Shown here piece by piece: positions 26,827 to 34,792 of a DNA stretch of 64,000 nucleotides. This DNA is from Anatilimnocola aggregata. GTDB taxonomy: Bacteria; Planctomycetota; Planctomycetia; Pirellulales; Pirellulaceae. Positions within the stretch are counted from its first letter, which is position 1. Each line of letters starts with the position of its first letter. The position numbers and the translations under genes are program-made. Under the pieces are notes generated by a model. It was given only the letters and a program-made list of their open reading frames with translations, did not search any database and was not told where the DNA came from. Where the stretch lies: NCBI RefSeq assembly GCF_007747655.1, contig NZ_CP036274.1, positions 2,232,001 through 2,296,000 on the forward strand, in the 5' to 3' direction.

Positions 26827-29800
26827 ATGAACGATCCCAATAACACCCACGACGGTCCTAAAGGGGACCTATATGCAACCCGGTCGCTGGACACTTCGCT
26901 GGCCAGCAAGGACAAAACTGACTGCAACCTGGTTGAAGGCAAAGTCGTTCCAGACAAACCGGCAGCATCGCCGAGCCACATTCAATCCATCGGTCGTTAC
27001 CGGATTGACCGGGTGTTGGGTAAAGGCGGCTTCGGGCTCGTGTACTTGGCCCATGATGAGCAGCTGCAGCGGCATGTCGCCATCAAAGTCGCTCACCGCG
27101 AACGAGTCTTAACTGCGTCAGATGCCGAAGCCTATTTGATCGAGGCTCGCACTGTTGCGAACCTCGATCATCCGCACATTGTGCCAGTTCACGATGTTGG
27201 CAGCACCAGTGAATTCCCGTGTTTCATCGTTTCGAAGTTTATCGAAGGGAGCACACTTGCAGCCAGGATTCAAAGCGATCGGCCGAAACCGAACGCGGCT
27301 GCGGAACTGATCGCCACGGTTGCGGAAGCGCTGCATTACGCTCATCGCAAAGGGCTGGTGCATCGAGACATCAAGCCCGGCAACATCCTGATCGACGCCA
27401 GTGGCAAACCCTTTGTCGTCGATTTTGGACTAGCACTCAAAGAAGAGAACATCGGACGCGGTCCCAAGTATGCAGGCACGCCAGCTTATATGAGTCCAGA
27501 GCAAGCGCGTGGTGAAGGACATCGTGTTGATGGTCGGTCAGATATTTTCAGTCTGGGAACCGTATTCTATGAATTGCTCATTGGGCGGCGGCCCTTCCAA
27601 GGTGACTCGCAAGCGGAACTTCTGGATCAGATCTCGACCTTTGAGCCTCGCCCGCCACGCCAGTATGACGATAGCATCCCGAAGGAACTCGAACGAATCT
27701 GTCTCAAGACCTTGTCTAAACGAGCGTCTGATCGGTATTCAACTGCCAAGGACTTGGCCGAAGATTTGCGCCATTTTGTGATTCAGCAATCTGGCCCCGT
27801 GACGAACAGCAGAGGTGCAGCGGGTGCGCCCGTTTGGCAACCTCCGTCTTCTGCTCGAATTACTGCTACGCCCGCTGCTCACACAACGCAAGGCTCCAAC
27901 AGTCAGTTTACTAAGATCGTTCCCAAGGGACTGCGATCTTTCGATGCTCATGATGCGGACTTTTTCCTGGAACTTCTTCCTGGTCCACGCGATCGCGACG
28001 GCTTGCCGAATACCATTCGGTTTTGGAAGAACCGGATCGAAGAACAAGATACTGACAAAACATTCGCGGTGGGCCTCATTTACGGACCATCGGGTTGCGG
28101 CAAATCTTCGCTGGTGAAGGCAGGACTTTTGCCGCGTTTATCTGAACACGTGACCGCCGTCTACATCGAAGCTGCTGCATACGAGACTGAATCCCGGCTG
28201 CTCAACGGGCTTCGCAAGCATTGTCCGGCTTTGGACAACAATTTGTCTCTTAAAGAGACATTAGTTGCGCTGCGACGCGGACAGGGACTTCCCGCGGGTA
28301 AGAAGGTGCTGCTCGTGCTCGATCAGTTTGAGCAATGGTTGCACGCCAATACGGAGGAGCAGAACACCGAGCTAGTGCAATCGCTGCGGCAGTGTGACGG
28401 CGGTCGGTTGCAATGTGTTGTCATGGTGCGGGACGATTTCTGGATGGCAGCGACTCGGTTCATGCGGGAGTTGGAAGTTCGCCTGGTCGAAGCTGAGAAT
28501 TCCGCCGCGGTCGATCTCTTCCCGATCCGTCACGCTGAGAAAGTGCTCGCTGCGTTTGGTCGGGCCTTCGGCGTTCTCCCCGAGGTTACAAGCGACGCGA
28601 GCGAGGAGCAGCAGCAATTTCTGAAGCAGGCGACAGCCAGTTTGGCTCAGGAAGGCAAAGTCATCTCCGTTCGTCTGGCACTTTTCGCGGAGATGATGAA
28701 AGGCAGAAACTGGACACCTGCGACGCTCAAGGCAGTGGGGGGGACAGAAGGGGTCGGTGTGACGTTTCTGGAAGAGACGTTTAGTGCGGCAACCGCACCG
28801 CCCGAACATCGTTACCACCAGAAAGCGGCCCGCAACGTCCTGAAGTCACTCCTGCCGGAATCGGGAACGGACATCAAGGGACACATGCTGTCGGCGGCGG
28901 GACTACTGGACGCGTCCGGTTATCAAACTCGGACCCAGGACTTCGCTGACTTGCTACGTGTGCTGGATAGCGAAATCCGCCTCATTACGCCGACCGATCC
29001 CGAGGGACAAGACCATGAGGCTGCGGAAACCCAGTCAATGATTCAGGCCGGGCAAAAGTATTACCAACTTACGCACGACTATCTGGTGCCGTCATTGCGT
29101 GAATGGCTGACACGCAAACAAAAAGAAACCCGACGAGGTCGCGCAGAATTACTGCTCGCGGAACGAGCAGCACTCTGGATGAATAAAGCTGAGAACCGGC
29201 ATTTGCCTTCGTTTTTGGAATACTTGGCGATCACCTTCAGGACCAACCGTGCCAGTTGGAATCCCGCCCAGACGGTGATGTTGAAAAAGGCGAGCCGCCA
29301 GTTCCTTCTGCGAGCGGCGATGCTGTTGGCTTTGGCAGCTTTAATGGCCGGAGTCACGATTTCATTGGTGAAGGGATTTGCCAAACAGCGAGACGTTGAT
29401 CTCGCCACGGCAACCGTTTTGCAAATCCGGGATGCCGTTCCCACGGACGTACCGAAGATAGTGAGGCAGTCCGCAGTATCAGCTAGTCAGCTCGAGCAAT
29501 CGTTGACGAGTCAATTCGACGGCTTCACTGAAACGTCTCGCTTCAAATTTCGCGATCGGGGCGAAGATTACCCTGACGAACAACTTAGTTCTGCTGACGA
29601 TTTGCTTCGCAAACGATTTAATATTCGATTCGCTTTCCAGTTGATGCGTGAGCGGGAAGCGCCGGGCCAACCTCAACGCGAGAACGAAACTGCACTCGCG
29701 GAGCTGGTTTGCTTTTCGAGCGCCAAAGACTTTTCCGATATGATGGCGGTCCTAAAGCCGTATCGCTCTCGCCTGCAGGACAACTTCTGGAAGATTCTGG

Positions 29801-30189
29801 AAAGCGACCGAAGTTCCGAGGAGCAGCGTTTCCGGGCAGCTTGTGCGTTTGCGCAATGCGTCGATCAGAACAGCTTCGCGAAGAAATATGTATGGGATCA
29901 ATCCTCCGCATCGTATGTGAAGTACGGAGACTGGATCGCGGCTAAACTAATTCCGAGAAATGAAAGATACTGGCATACTTGGCGTGATGCACTTGAGCCG
30001 GCAAATACAGAGCTCATGGCTGGGCTCCAACGGCAGATAGATACTAACCACAATTTGCGAGAAGCGAACCTCGCGCGGGCCAAGTACCTGGCGGAGCACT
30101 ACCGCGTCATGTCGTTGCCAATTAGTGCAGCCGAGAAGGAACTGATCCTGGAATCAAATTTTGACCCCCATGCGGGTCATGCGCATTGA
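26827..30189 (+). CDS. Ser/Thr kinase fused to a STAND-type NTPase
   Basis: A 1120-residue protein. The kinase domain (about residues 55-320) has LGKGGFGLVYLAHD, HRDIKPGNIL, DFGLAL and GTPAYMSPEQ. A STAND-like NTPase follows, with Walker A GPSGCGKSSLVKAGLLPRL (about 417) and Walker B VLLVLDQFEQWL (about 497). The YYQLTHDYLVPSLREWL motif closes the NTPase. One membrane helix (about 826-850) precedes a helical C-terminal region ending DPHAGHAH. Related planctomycete proteins usually end in WD40 or formylglycine-enzyme-like (FGE) domains; neither is seen here, so the effector part may be new or lost. It is the only large + strand gene inside an otherwise - strand element, and it is bracketed by the direct repeats. 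Confidence 0.88.
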   Translation: MNDPNNTHDGPKGDLYATRSLDTSLASKDKTDCNLVEGKVVPDKPAASPSHIQSIGRYRIDRVLGKGGFGLVYLAHDEQLQRHVAIKVAHRERVLTASDAEAYLIEARTVANLDHPHIVPVHDVGSTSEFPCFIVSKFIEGSTLAARIQSDRPKPNAAAELIATVAEALHYAHRKGLVHRDIKPGNILIDASGKPFVVDFGLALKEENIGRGPKYAGTPAYMSPEQARGEGHRVDGRSDIFSLGTVFYELLIGRRPFQGDSQAELLDQISTFEPRPPRQYDDSIPKELERICLKTLSKRASDRYSTAKDLAEDLRHFVIQQSGPVTNSRGAAGAPVWQPPSSARITATPAAHTTQGSNSQFTKIVPKGLRSFDAHDADFFLELLPGPRDRDGLPNTIRFWKNRIEEQDTDKTFAVGLIYGPSGCGKSSLVKAGLLPRLSEHVTAVYIEAAAYETESRLLNGLRKHCPALDNNLSLKETLVALRRGQGLPAGKKVLLVLDQFEQWLHANTEEQNTELVQSLRQCDGGRLQCVVMVRDDFWMAATRFMRELEVRLVEAENSAAVDLFPIRHAEKVLAAFGRAFGVLPEVTSDASEEQQQFLKQATASLAQEGKVISVRLALFAEMMKGRNWTPATLKAVGGTEGVGVTFLEETFSAATAPPEHRYHQKAARNVLKSLLPESGTDIKGHMLSAAGLLDASGYQTRTQDFADLLRVLDSEIRLITPTDPEGQDHEAAETQSMIQAGQKYYQLTHDYLVPSLREWLTRKQKETRRGRAELLLAERAALWMNKAENRHLPSFLEYLAITFRTNRASWNPAQTVMLKKASRQFLLRAAMLLALAALMAGVTISLVKGFAKQRDVDLATATVLQIRDAVPTDVPKIVRQSAVSASQLEQSLTSQFDGFTETSRFKFRDRGEDYPDEQLSSADDLLRKRFNIRFAFQLMREREAPGQPQRENETALAELVCFSSAKDFSDMMAVLKPYRSRLQDNFWKILESDRSSEEQRFRAACAFAQCVDQNSFAKKYVWDQSSASYVKYGDWIAAKLIPRNERYWHTWRDALEPANTELMAGLQRQIDTNHNLREANLARAKYLAEHYRVMSLPISAAEKELILESNFDPHAGHAH

Positions 30190-31026
30190 GCTGGCACTTT
30201 GCGAATGGGCGGAAAACCCGTAGGAACATGATGACGGCAAGGTGGCTGTGGGAGTTGGTCAAATACTCGGAGAGTTCGGATGAGATTCTGCGAAATCTGG
30301 CCGCTGCCTTGCGAAGACACGTCGCGGCGTGGCGTTCCTGCGCTTACGCGGCGGTGGCAGAACTTCCGACCTTGGTCAGACAGTGCCCAATGGTAAAGGA
30401 ACAACTCACATTGCGTTACCTCGCCAACTCAAGTTTCCGCAGAAGATACTCTTGCACTTTGACCGTCGGGCAATTGGTCCGAGCCACTTTGTCGCCATGT
30501 CGCGCAGCATTGACGCACTCCACTATTAGATGCAGTGCAACACGGTTGCCTATCGCGCGGAGAAGACTGAAAGGAAATGACGAAGAGTTCAGTCCGTTTC
30601 TAGAGCGGTTTCGTGTGTCTACCTAGTGAACTTGCGGCGACAGGACGTCAAACCGCTCCATCTTTTCGTCGAGTTCGAGCATTTCGAGCAGCCCGGTTAC
30701 CGTCGCTGATTCGATCGGCACCGGTTCTTGGCAAAGTGCATGGCATCAATGCCGTGCTGATTGTGTTCCGCACGCGACTCACATCGAGGCGAGTAAGGCG
30801 GGAGTTGAGCGTCATGGGGATCTCGGTTGCATTTTGAAATCGGGTGGTGGTGTTGAGCGGAGATTTGGCTCTACAGGGAGACATCGTACGGAGAAATAGG
30901 TTTATGAGAAAGTCCAGAGCGCGACTTGCAGGCTGGGTTTTCGGCGCTCTCTGGTTAGTAAATGAGACCCGATCAGCACCCTCGACCGAACGAACCCGTT
31001 AACCACATTCCAGTCAAAAACAAACT
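30190..31026. other. Long gap after the kinase-STAND gene
   Basis: No gene supported. ORFs at 30231-30626 (+), 30613-30837 (+) and 30648-30884 (-) have no SD or family signal and look like frame accidents or decayed sequence. The stretch could be remnant DNA of the segment inserted between the two repeats. Confidence 0.4.
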
Positions 31027-31209
31027 AGAGTTCAGAGTCTTGCGGCATGGGATCGTGGAATTGAAGGGCCTGATTGGTTCCCTGTACTTCCGCAAACAGA
31101 CCAGCATCGCCGGAGCGAAATGTCAGCACAATCTGCGCGGCCTGGCGAGGAGGGTCCTCTTCACAATCGAGCGGATGTGCTTGGCTAACAATCGGGTAAT
31201 TTGAATCAA
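31027..31209 (-). pseudogene. 5' fragment of the clamp gene (right repeat copy)
   Basis: This matches the first ~60 codons of the clamp gene at 24446-25891, including the TTG start and its SD. Compared with the intact copy it has a 2-bp deletion near 31150 that shifts the frame (left GAGGGAGAG, right GAGGAGG). Similarity stops after the codons for QDSEL, where a stop appears. It is therefore a dead fragment. Confidence 0.8.
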
Positions 31210-31245
31210 CGCAAAGTCTCCCTAGGGAAATGATGAAGACAAGAA

Positions 31246-31272
31246 GGGTGGCAGCCACACTGGCTGCCACCC
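31246..31272 (-). promoter_or_regulatory. Leader hairpin before the clamp fragment
   Basis: A perfect 11-bp stem (31246-31256 with 31262-31272) with a 5-base loop. On the - strand it is followed by a T/C-rich stretch, then GGGAG and the TTG start. It belongs to the repeated hairpin/T-rich/SD pattern of this element. In the left copy the stem is decayed. Confidence 0.5.
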
Positions 31273-31302
31273 GAAGCGATTCGTTGCATCAGGTGATAGC
31301 GT

Positions 31303-31491
31303 TTAAGCAGCGCTGCGCCTTTGGTCGCGTTCCAATGCATCCCAATCGACAACGCTCGGAAGCGCATCGTCATCTTGGTCTGGATTGAATGCTTGGAGCG
31401 GCGTAAGCACGCTGAAGCCCCGGCGACGGATGGTGCGTAACGATTCTCCCGTGGCATCAGCCACGGCTTCATTCAGTTCAGTTTGGGTCAC
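31303..31491 (-). CDS. Small HTH-like protein, right copy
   Basis: A 62-residue protein from a GTG start with AAGGAG 7 bp upstream. It differs from the copy at 25985-26173 at only a few positions (for example TEL for SEL, LTP for FTP, and SVVD for SFVD), mostly conservative. Both copies stay open, which suggests that both are still under selection or that the duplication is recent. The putative HTH is TELNEAVADATGESLRTIRR. Confidence 0.65.
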   Translation of the reverse strand: MTQTELNEAVADATGESLRTIRRRGFSVLTPLQAFNPDQDDDALPSVVDWDALERDQRRSAA

Positions 31492-31525
31492 AGACAAACT
31501 CCTTCGAAATAAGAACTACAAGAAA

Positions 31526-31555
31526 GGCCTGCGGTGCGCATGCGCACCGCAGGCC
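31526..31555 (-). promoter_or_regulatory. 30-bp perfect palindrome in a gene leader
   Basis: A perfect inverted repeat (two 15-base arms) lying about 35 bp upstream of the GTG start at 31491. On the - strand it is followed by TTTCTTGTAGTTC and then AAGGAG. It could be a terminator of the upstream gene, an RNA-processing site or an operator. The left repeat copy (26208-26241) keeps the outer arms but has a changed centre. Confidence 0.55.
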
Positions 31556-31590
31556 GACGATTTTGAAATGAGGGAAGAAAACGCAGGTGC

Positions 31591-31836
31591 TCAGGCGGTT
31601 GGCAGCAACCAGTGCTGAGATAGCCACGCCACTTCGGCGGTGAGCGCTTCGCTACGAGAAACAAAGGGACCGAGCGTCGGTCCCGAAACTGGTGAGAGAT
31701 CGCAAACCCATTGACCACGTTCGTCGGGTTCGACGTGCGAACCGCGGCAAATGGTCAATGTGCCCAGCTGTGCCAAATTGATGGTCTCACCGTAAATACA
31801 GCGGGCCCGCCCTCCAAGTTCGATCAGCAGTTCCAT
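31591..31836 (-). CDS. Small mobile-element-type protein, unknown function
   Basis: An 81-residue protein with segments LAQLGTLTICRGSHVEPDERG, WVCDLSPVSGPTLGPFVSR and SEALTAEVAWLSQHWL. From memory, proteins of this pattern (RxSHVEP, W-DLSPV-GP-LGPF, EALAAE-AWL) occur on bacterial plasmids, phages and integrative elements, with no assigned function. ATG at 31836 follows GAGGCGC. The gene lies 12 bp after the DUF3150-like gene on the same strand. Its last 10 codons are repeated at the end of the left repeat copy. Confidence 0.65.
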   Translation of the reverse strand: MELLIELGGRARCIYGETINLAQLGTLTICRGSHVEPDERGQWVCDLSPVSGPTLGPFVSRSEALTAEVAWLSQHWLLPTA

Positions 31837-31848
31837 AGCGGATGCGCC

Positions 31849-32793
31849 TCACTTGCTGCGGCGCAGGATATTGCGGCGTGGGCGGTCGACGAGCAGGCCA
31901 TCGAGCACCGATTGCACTCCCGACAGCTGCGAAGCAACTTGCTGCCGAAGCGCTTGGTTGTCGCGCAATTGTTGCGGCTCGACGCCGCGCACCACGCGTT
32001 GCGCTTGCCCCACCAACTCATCGAGCTGTTCATTCGAGCGAATGTTAAGATGCCGAAACCGCTCGAAGAATTCGCGCAGATTCTCAACGACAGAATCGCG
32101 AAAGACTTTGGGTTTGCCATCCTCGGCACCACCCAAACGCTCGGTAAGGTGGGAAACGAGCTTCGCCAGTTCTTCAGTGAAGGCCTGTTCAGCCAGTTCA
32201 ACTGCCTCGTCAAACCGGGCGGCCACCCGGGCAGCTTCTTGCTGGTAAAGCTGTGGTGACAACTGGCGCAAATATTCCGGCGGTTCCACGCTGGGAAAAT
32301 CATAGGTCACATCAAACCACCCGCGGAGTGTCGCCGGATAATCCCCCGCGTTATACAGAGAGCCGAGCCGGCGACGGGCGGCCGATCTCAATTCGTCGTA
32401 GCGCTCATCGAGCTTGATGACCGCGTCGTCGAGTTCGGCTTTGAGAGAGGTCAACTGCACTGTGAAGGCACCAATGTCATCCTGTCGGATCAAGCGAATG
32501 CCGCTTTCTGGGTACGGGAGGGAAACCCCTTTCCAGTAGGCAATCACGCGATGCCGCACAGCGGTCACTGCTTTGAAGGCGGGATGCGATGTATCCAGCA
32601 GCTTTTTGCCAGCAGACAGATAGGCCCGCTCGGCCCCGAACGTGTCGGCCGCCTGGGATTTTTGTTCCTGCGTTAACGTCTTCCGGCTACCGAGCCAAGT
32701 AAACATCACGCGGACTGCGGCCATGGTGGTTCGCAGTCGATCGGCGGGCGCGCTTTGATTTTGCGCAGCCGGTAGGTCTAATAAGGCGGTCAT
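31849..32793 (-). CDS. DUF3150-like phage/plasmid-type protein
   Basis: A 314-residue, mostly helical protein. The central part has LDERYDELRSAARRRLGSLYNAGDYPATLRGWFDVTYDF, which resembles the RLG-LYNP-DYP pattern of DUF3150-type proteins from phages and plasmids. The C-terminal part has long helices likely to form coiled coils. ATG at 32793 is preferred because TTGGAG lies 6 bp upstream; an earlier TTG would add four residues. It is probably co-transcribed with the 81-residue gene that follows. The function is unknown; its neighbours suggest a DNA-related role (inference). Confidence 0.6.
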   Translation of the reverse strand: MTALLDLPAAQNQSAPADRLRTTMAAVRVMFTWLGSRKTLTQEQKSQAADTFGAERAYLSAGKKLLDTSHPAFKAVTAVRHRVIAYWKGVSLPYPESGIRLIRQDDIGAFTVQLTSLKAELDDAVIKLDERYDELRSAARRRLGSLYNAGDYPATLRGWFDVTYDFPSVEPPEYLRQLSPQLYQQEAARVAARFDEAVELAEQAFTEELAKLVSHLTERLGGAEDGKPKVFRDSVVENLREFFERFRHLNIRSNEQLDELVGQAQRVVRGVEPQQLRDNQALRQQVASQLSGVQSVLDGLLVDRPRRNILRRSK

Positions 32794-33078
32794 AGAAGTC
32801 TCCAAGAGAATCGAAGAAGTAACTAAACGCGATGCCAGGCAGAAGCACTCCAGAAATCAGCCTTACAGTGGAAGGCCGCATGAAACTCGGCGAGCAGCGG
32901 GTGCCTGATCAGATTGGGCCAAAGAAGCCCCCGGCGGCAACAAGAACACTCCAGCCACCCGATCTCTGGCGCGCCACTCCGTTCGGTTCGATCCGCTCTG
33001 AAATGTGGCGGGTGACACGCGACGATGTGGACGCCGTTGCTCGTTTGACAGAAGTCCGAATGACTCGTTGGCCTTACG

Positions 33079-33576
33079 CTAAGGGACAGTGTCCAGGTTC
33101 GCCCCCAAGAGACCAACCTTGATCCCCGCCTTCTGCAAGGCCGATGTAGCGCGATTGGTGAAAACGTACATTGCAGCCAAACTGATACAGGGGAAGAACA
33201 GTCCCACTGCAAAAAACGCAATGATGGGGACAGACATCTCCAGCGCCCGTCCCAGCTTAAAGAAGCACCAGACCCCAAACGCCGCGTTAGCGAGGAATCC
33301 CAGTATTCCCAACGGCCAAAGCCAAGTTGTTTGAAAACAATACCAGATCGGCAGTTGGCTGAGGATGTTGATCAGCAGAGCGTAAAGCAACAGTTTTTGT
33401 CGATAAGCAATCTCCTGGAGCGGCGAAGGTTCAGACCCTAGGGAAACACGGGTGGCCACTGGGGGTGGCACGACGGTCTGCGGCAAGCGAACGGCCAGCG
33501 GAAAGCCGCATTGCGGACATGCGGGTGCTTGGTCGCTTACCTGACGCTGACATTCCGGGCAGGCAATTAATGGCAT
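33079..33576 (-). CDS. Zinc-ribbon membrane protein
   Basis: A 165-residue protein. The N-terminal zinc ribbon is CPECQRQVSDQAPACPQCGFPL (four cysteines as two CxxC knuckles). A linker with VPPPVATRV follows, then three hydrophobic helices (about residues 60-80, 85-105 and 115-140). The ribbon would face the cytoplasm. The function is unknown. It is followed on the same strand by the DUF3150-like gene after a gap of about 285 bp with no supported gene. Confidence 0.65.
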   Translation of the reverse strand: MPLIACPECQRQVSDQAPACPQCGFPLAVRLPQTVVPPPVATRVSLGSEPSPLQEIAYRQKLLLYALLINILSQLPIWYCFQTTWLWPLGILGFLANAAFGVWCFFKLGRALEMSVPIIAFFAVGLFFPCISLAAMYVFTNRATSALQKAGIKVGLLGANLDTVP

Positions 33577-33616
33577 AGTCTTCTTTCTGTGAATGCGAGT
33601 GGTATTTTCAGTTCAA

Positions 33617-34327
33617 CTATTTGCTCCGCGGCGGAAACCGAATGCTGGCTGTGATGTCGCGTAGTTCCTGCTGGCGGATTGCAAAATTCTCCGCCGTCGT
33701 GAAGGCGCGGATTTGATAATACGTGTGCGGTGTGTCCACCACCGTGTGTAGAAATATGACACGCGTGCCGTCTTGGCTGGCTTCAATTCGGCTCTGGACT
33801 GCCGGATGTCCGCCGACCGTCAAAGGCACAGCGGGCGTCTGCGTGCCGTCCTGTAATTCATTCACCAGCAATTCGCGTAGAGCGGCACCATAGGCGCCGA
33901 GCTTGTGGAAAGCGCTCGCCACGGCTGCCTTATCTTCCGCAAAGACCACGACTCCCACGTCGTGCGCTGGATGCTGAATGAACAGAAGGCTCTCGGGGAT
34001 TATGGCAGGATCGCTCGACCAATCCGAAGTGGCGAATATTTGCACGCGTCCCTGTACATCGGCAAAGGTCTTGAGAACCGGTACGGAAGTTGGCTGAACG
34101 CGCGGCGCCGGCTGTCCCACGGATTGTGCGGGAAGCGCCAAAACAATCACGTTTAGCAGCAACAAACAAATGACGGTGCCGTTGAGCAGCCACCAGATGG
34201 CCGGCGTTGTGCTAAAACGCGCTCGGGAAACTGGGAACGGTCCCGACCTTTCGCCCCCACAGAAAGGACAATTTCCGTCTCCAGGCGGAACCGAACGTCC
34301 GCAGACCTGGCAGGTTCGTTGGGTCAT
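33617..34327 (-). CDS. Zinc-ribbon, single-membrane-helix protein
   Basis: A 236-residue protein. The zinc ribbon CQVCGRSVPPGDGNCPFCGG lies at residues 5-24, a membrane helix at about 45-65 (WWLLNGTVICLLLLNVIVLAL), and a mixed alpha/beta extracytoplasmic domain follows. ATG at 34327 starts directly at the ribbon with GGAG upstream; the longer reading would add 51 residues without a function. It lies divergent to the XRE regulator at 34490, with 162 bp between the starts, so that regulator could control this gene (inference). Confidence 0.65.
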   Translation of the reverse strand: MTQRTCQVCGRSVPPGDGNCPFCGGERSGPFPVSRARFSTTPAIWWLLNGTVICLLLLNVIVLALPAQSVGQPAPRVQPTSVPVLKTFADVQGRVQIFATSDWSSDPAIIPESLLFIQHPAHDVGVVVFAEDKAAVASAFHKLGAYGAALRELLVNELQDGTQTPAVPLTVGGHPAVQSRIEASQDGTRVIFLHTVVDTPHTYYQIRAFTTAENFAIRQQELRDITASIRFPPRSK

Positions 34328-34489
34328 TAAAGTATCTCCATTTCGTGATTTGGGAATTCTGGTGAAGTTGGAACAAGCTTTTCGCGTAGGACTAAGTGGC
34401 GCTGTGTTTCGGCAGTGTAGCCAGCGCGGAACTGAAAAGATACTCATAGTCCGTCGACCGATAGACATCTCTATAACCATGATCCGGAG

Positions 34490-34711
34490 ATGGCAAAGAC
34501 GGCCGACATCTTGGAGAACTTCGGTCAGCGGGTACGGTCCCTACGCACTGCCAAAGGCTTGTCACAAGAAGACTTTGCCCATGAGTGCCAGCTCGATCGA
34601 ACATATATGGGCGGAATTGAGCGCGGCGAACGAAATGTCGCCTTGAGGAATATCGAGCGCATCGCCAACGCCCTAGGGATTTCGATTGCCGAGTTGATGA
34701 AGGGCTTATGA
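34490..34711 (+). CDS. XRE-family HTH regulator, C-protein-like
   Basis: A 73-residue protein consisting of one XRE/HTH domain ([20 protein letters not shown], then [36 protein letters not shown]). Its size and sequence resemble C-proteins of restriction-modification systems, but no methyltransferase or endonuclease gene is nearby. GGAG is immediately next to the ATG, which is too close for a normal SD; translation could be leaderless. It is the only small + strand gene among the - strand genes of the element. Confidence 0.8.
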   Translation: MAKTADILENFGQRVRSLRTAKGLSQEDFAHECQLDRTYMGGIERGERNVALRNIERIANALGISIAELMKGL

Positions 34712-34792
34712 GTGTGAACGCTCTGAAACTCCGAGCGAACATACTGCATCAGCCGGTGAACGCGTCTGTTCAAGTTGCTTAACGCCCCCGTT

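Larger units (their letters stand above)
31027..31624. repeat. Right copy of the ~600-bp direct repeat
   Basis: Counterpart of 25707-26311. This copy joins smoothly to the complete upstream gene (31591-31836), while the clamp fragment is broken. The left copy has the reverse pattern: a complete clamp gene and only the tail of the upstream gene. The ancestral order was therefore 31591 gene, small HTH gene, clamp gene, and a segment was inserted or duplicated between them. Confidence 0.85.

Noticed and set aside
30190-30884. ORFs after the kinase-STAND gene, checked as possible remnants of an FGE or WD40 effector
   Set aside because: No RGGSW-type or WD-repeat pattern is visible in any frame.
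32823-33122. ORFs on both strands between the zinc-ribbon and DUF3150-like genes
   Set aside because: They overlap each other and the zinc-ribbon gene, and have no SD or family signal.
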